Shown piece after piece: positions 14,262 through 15,098 of a DNA stretch of 15,098 nucleotides; the first letter of the stretch is position 1, and every line of letters begins with the position of its first letter. This DNA is from Bacteroidota bacterium (lineage in GTDB: Bacteria > Bacteroidota > Bacteroidia > B-17B0 > B-17BO). The notes below the pieces were generated by a model. That model was not told the DNA's origin. It was given only the letters and a program-made list of their open reading frames with translations, and did not search any database. Position numbers and translations under genes: made by a program. The stretch spans positions 1 to 15,098 of the forward strand of contig CANHPI010000021.1 of the NCBI GenBank assembly GCA_947462425.1. The letters are read 5' to 3'.

Positions 14262-14281
14262 TAAATAGTAATGACTATTTA
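14262..14281. terminator. 8-bp hairpin between convergent genes, possible terminator
   Basis: TAAATAGT (14262-14269) and ACTATTTA (14274-14281) pair perfectly around AATG. A run of seven T lies at 14293-14299, twelve bases further on the + strand. It sits midway between the dacB and SiaB-like stops and could help end either transcript, but it is AT-rich and the distance to the T run is long. Confidence 0.3.
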
Positions 14282-14312
14282 CTTAAATATCCTTTTTTTA
14301 AAGATAGTAATG

Positions 14313-14951
14313 TCAAATATTAAATCCATCAAAAAGTGGACATGTCATTTTTGGTTGGATAGTTATATCAAAATTAATATTTAGAATAAATATGGAATAA
14401 ATATCATCTATTTGTTGAAATTCAGTTTGTAATAAATTTTTGCTTTTTAATGCTAGTGTAATAAAACCTAAACCAGCACCACCTTTTTCTCCAAACTCAT
14501 TATTTGCAAGCTGATGGAGGTAGTATGATTTTAATTCATCTTTGTTACTATAAGAATTAACGGTGGCAATTTTATTTTTTAAATAATTTACCTGAGAGGT
14601 TTGAATAAGATTTGCACTAATTATCTTGATACAGTTTCCGTTTTTTGAAATTATAAAATACTTATTTTGCGTATTACTGTTATCTGAAATGCCATACAAA
14701 AACTGGTTTTGAATTAATTCAACACAGGTATAAAATATTTTTTTTATGTCTGAATTAATTAAATTAAGGTTGTTTAGCTTTTCCTCAATTGTATTTTCGA
14801 TTTTTGAAATAGTTAATAGGGTTAAATCAACCAAATAACTTACGATTACATCGTCGGTTAGTTTTATACGAGCATGATGCTCTTTATAATGTAATTGAAA
14901 GTTATTTGACGCTGCAATTAATTCTAAATTCATTATAACAAAGTAAATCAT
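14313..14951 (-). CDS. SiaB-family (DUF6272) kinase-like protein
   Basis: A 212-residue soluble protein with no signal peptide, matching the SiaB/DUF6272 family of GHKL-fold proteins. The helix VELIQNQFLYG (77-87) supplies the N-box Glu78 and Asn82 expected to hold ATP-Mg. The core includes ISKNGNCIKI (101-110), a NKDELKSYYLHQLAN helix (136-150), the glycine-rich GEKGGAGLGFITLALKS (154-170) that closes over ATP, and a final strand pair (IDDIYSIFILNINF). In Pseudomonas, SiaB phosphorylates SiaC to control the diguanylate cyclase SiaD, with SiaA as phosphatase. In Bacteroidota, relatives usually sit near a SiaC (DUF1987) gene, but none is seen here. ATG 14933 (residue 7) is an alternative start. 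A near-match promoter (TTACTTTG at 14946-14939) between the two ATGs slightly favours it. The partner and signal are unknown. Confidence 0.8.
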   Translation of the reverse strand: MIYFVIMNLELIAASNNFQLHYKEHHARIKLTDDVIVSYLVDLTLLTISKIENTIEEKLNNLNLINSDIKKIFYTCVELIQNQFLYGISDNSNTQNKYFIISKNGNCIKIISANLIQTSQVNYLKNKIATVNSYSNKDELKSYYLHQLANNEFGEKGGAGLGFITLALKSKNLLQTEFQQIDDIYSIFILNINFDITIQPKMTCPLFDGFNI

Positions 14952-15098
14952 TGAGCCATATTACGGCAATAAAATTAACCTACATAAACATGTATTTTAG
15001 CACTTTTTTTATTTACATATTCTACGTAGAATTGTATAAACAAAATAAGTGTGATTCAATTATTTACAGGATGTATTGCAAGGCTTGCAGCTCGTTAT
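14952..15098. other. Upstream region of the SiaB-like gene with inverted repeats and the window edge
   Basis: These 147 AT-rich bases hold TACAT/ATGTA arms around AAAC (14981-14994), an imperfect 23-base dyad (15014-15036) and TGCAAG/CTTGCA around one G (15077-15089). At the right edge three short frames stay open: a + frame from GTG 15051 (VIQLFTGCIARLAARY), a minus frame ending at 15064 (NELQALQYIL) and a second minus frame (ITSCKPCNTSCK). One may be the edge of a gene, but 35 to 48 bases cannot decide which. Confidence 0.5.
15014..15036. promoter_or_regulatory. Imperfect palindrome around ATTCTACGTAGAAT, candidate operator
   Basis: ATTCTACGTAGAAT (15019-15032) is a perfect 14-base palindrome. 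It is flanked by TACA (15014-15017) and TGTA (15033-15036), which are also inverted but offset by one extra T on the left. It lies about 65 bases upstream of the SiaB-like start and could bind a dimeric regulator of that gene or of a gene beyond the right edge. Confidence 0.4.

Noticed and set aside
15077..15089. TGCAAG-G-CTTGCA inverted repeat as a terminator or attachment site
   Set aside because: Only six pairs around one base, with no T run and no second copy in the window. It is probably coding sequence of an edge gene.

Overview
The window looks like chromosomal DNA from an AT-rich member of the Bacteroidota (Flavobacteriia/Sphingobacteriia-like; genus not determinable). The evidence is the very AT-rich spacers, the absence of Shine-Dalgarno sites before most genes, several matches to the Bacteroidota sigma-ABfr promoter (TTTG at -33, TAnnTTTG at -7), and gene families typical of the phylum: a TonB receptor with an N-terminal carboxypeptidase-regulatory-like domain, an OmpA protein of TPR / beta-propeller / CRD / OmpA architecture, and a SiaB-family (DUF6272) protein.

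Layout, left to right. 1-309 is the 3' end of a + strand Fic-family gene. 310-723 has no confident gene. 724-3168 (-) is a TonB-dependent receptor of the hemoglobin/heme-receptor type, divergent from a + strand GT-C (GT39-like) membrane glycosyltransferase at 3392-5320, whose last codons form a perfect 14-bp hairpin. A block of four minus-strand genes runs from 12637 down to 5551. In transcription order these are a tRNA1(Val) A37 N6-methyltransferase (trmN6 type), a secreted TPR protein, a PorE-like OmpA protein and an AsmA-family protein with a long coiled-coil tail. Divergent from that block is a + strand D-alanyl-D-alanine carboxypeptidase of the PBP4/DacB type (12743-14197). It converges on a minus-strand SiaB-family kinase-like protein (14313-14951). 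The last ~150 bases hold inverted repeats and perhaps the edge of another gene.

Most of the window serves the cell envelope. The receptor handles uptake across the outer membrane, the AsmA protein probably takes part in lipid or outer-membrane homeostasis, the OmpA protein anchors to peptidoglycan and may belong to or resemble type IX secretion components, DacB trims peptidoglycan, and the glycosyltransferase probably adds sugars from a lipid-linked donor. Separate promoter candidates inside the minus-strand block suggest independently transcribed genes or sub-operons rather than one tight operon.

I found no tRNA, rRNA, CRISPR array, complete insertion sequence or prophage. I see no strong evidence for a wholly new multi-gene system. 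The items most worth a second look are the terminator-like hairpin inside the glycosyltransferase coding sequence, the AsmA tail, the SiaB protein without visible partners, and the dyad sites at 3348-3366 and 15014-15036.
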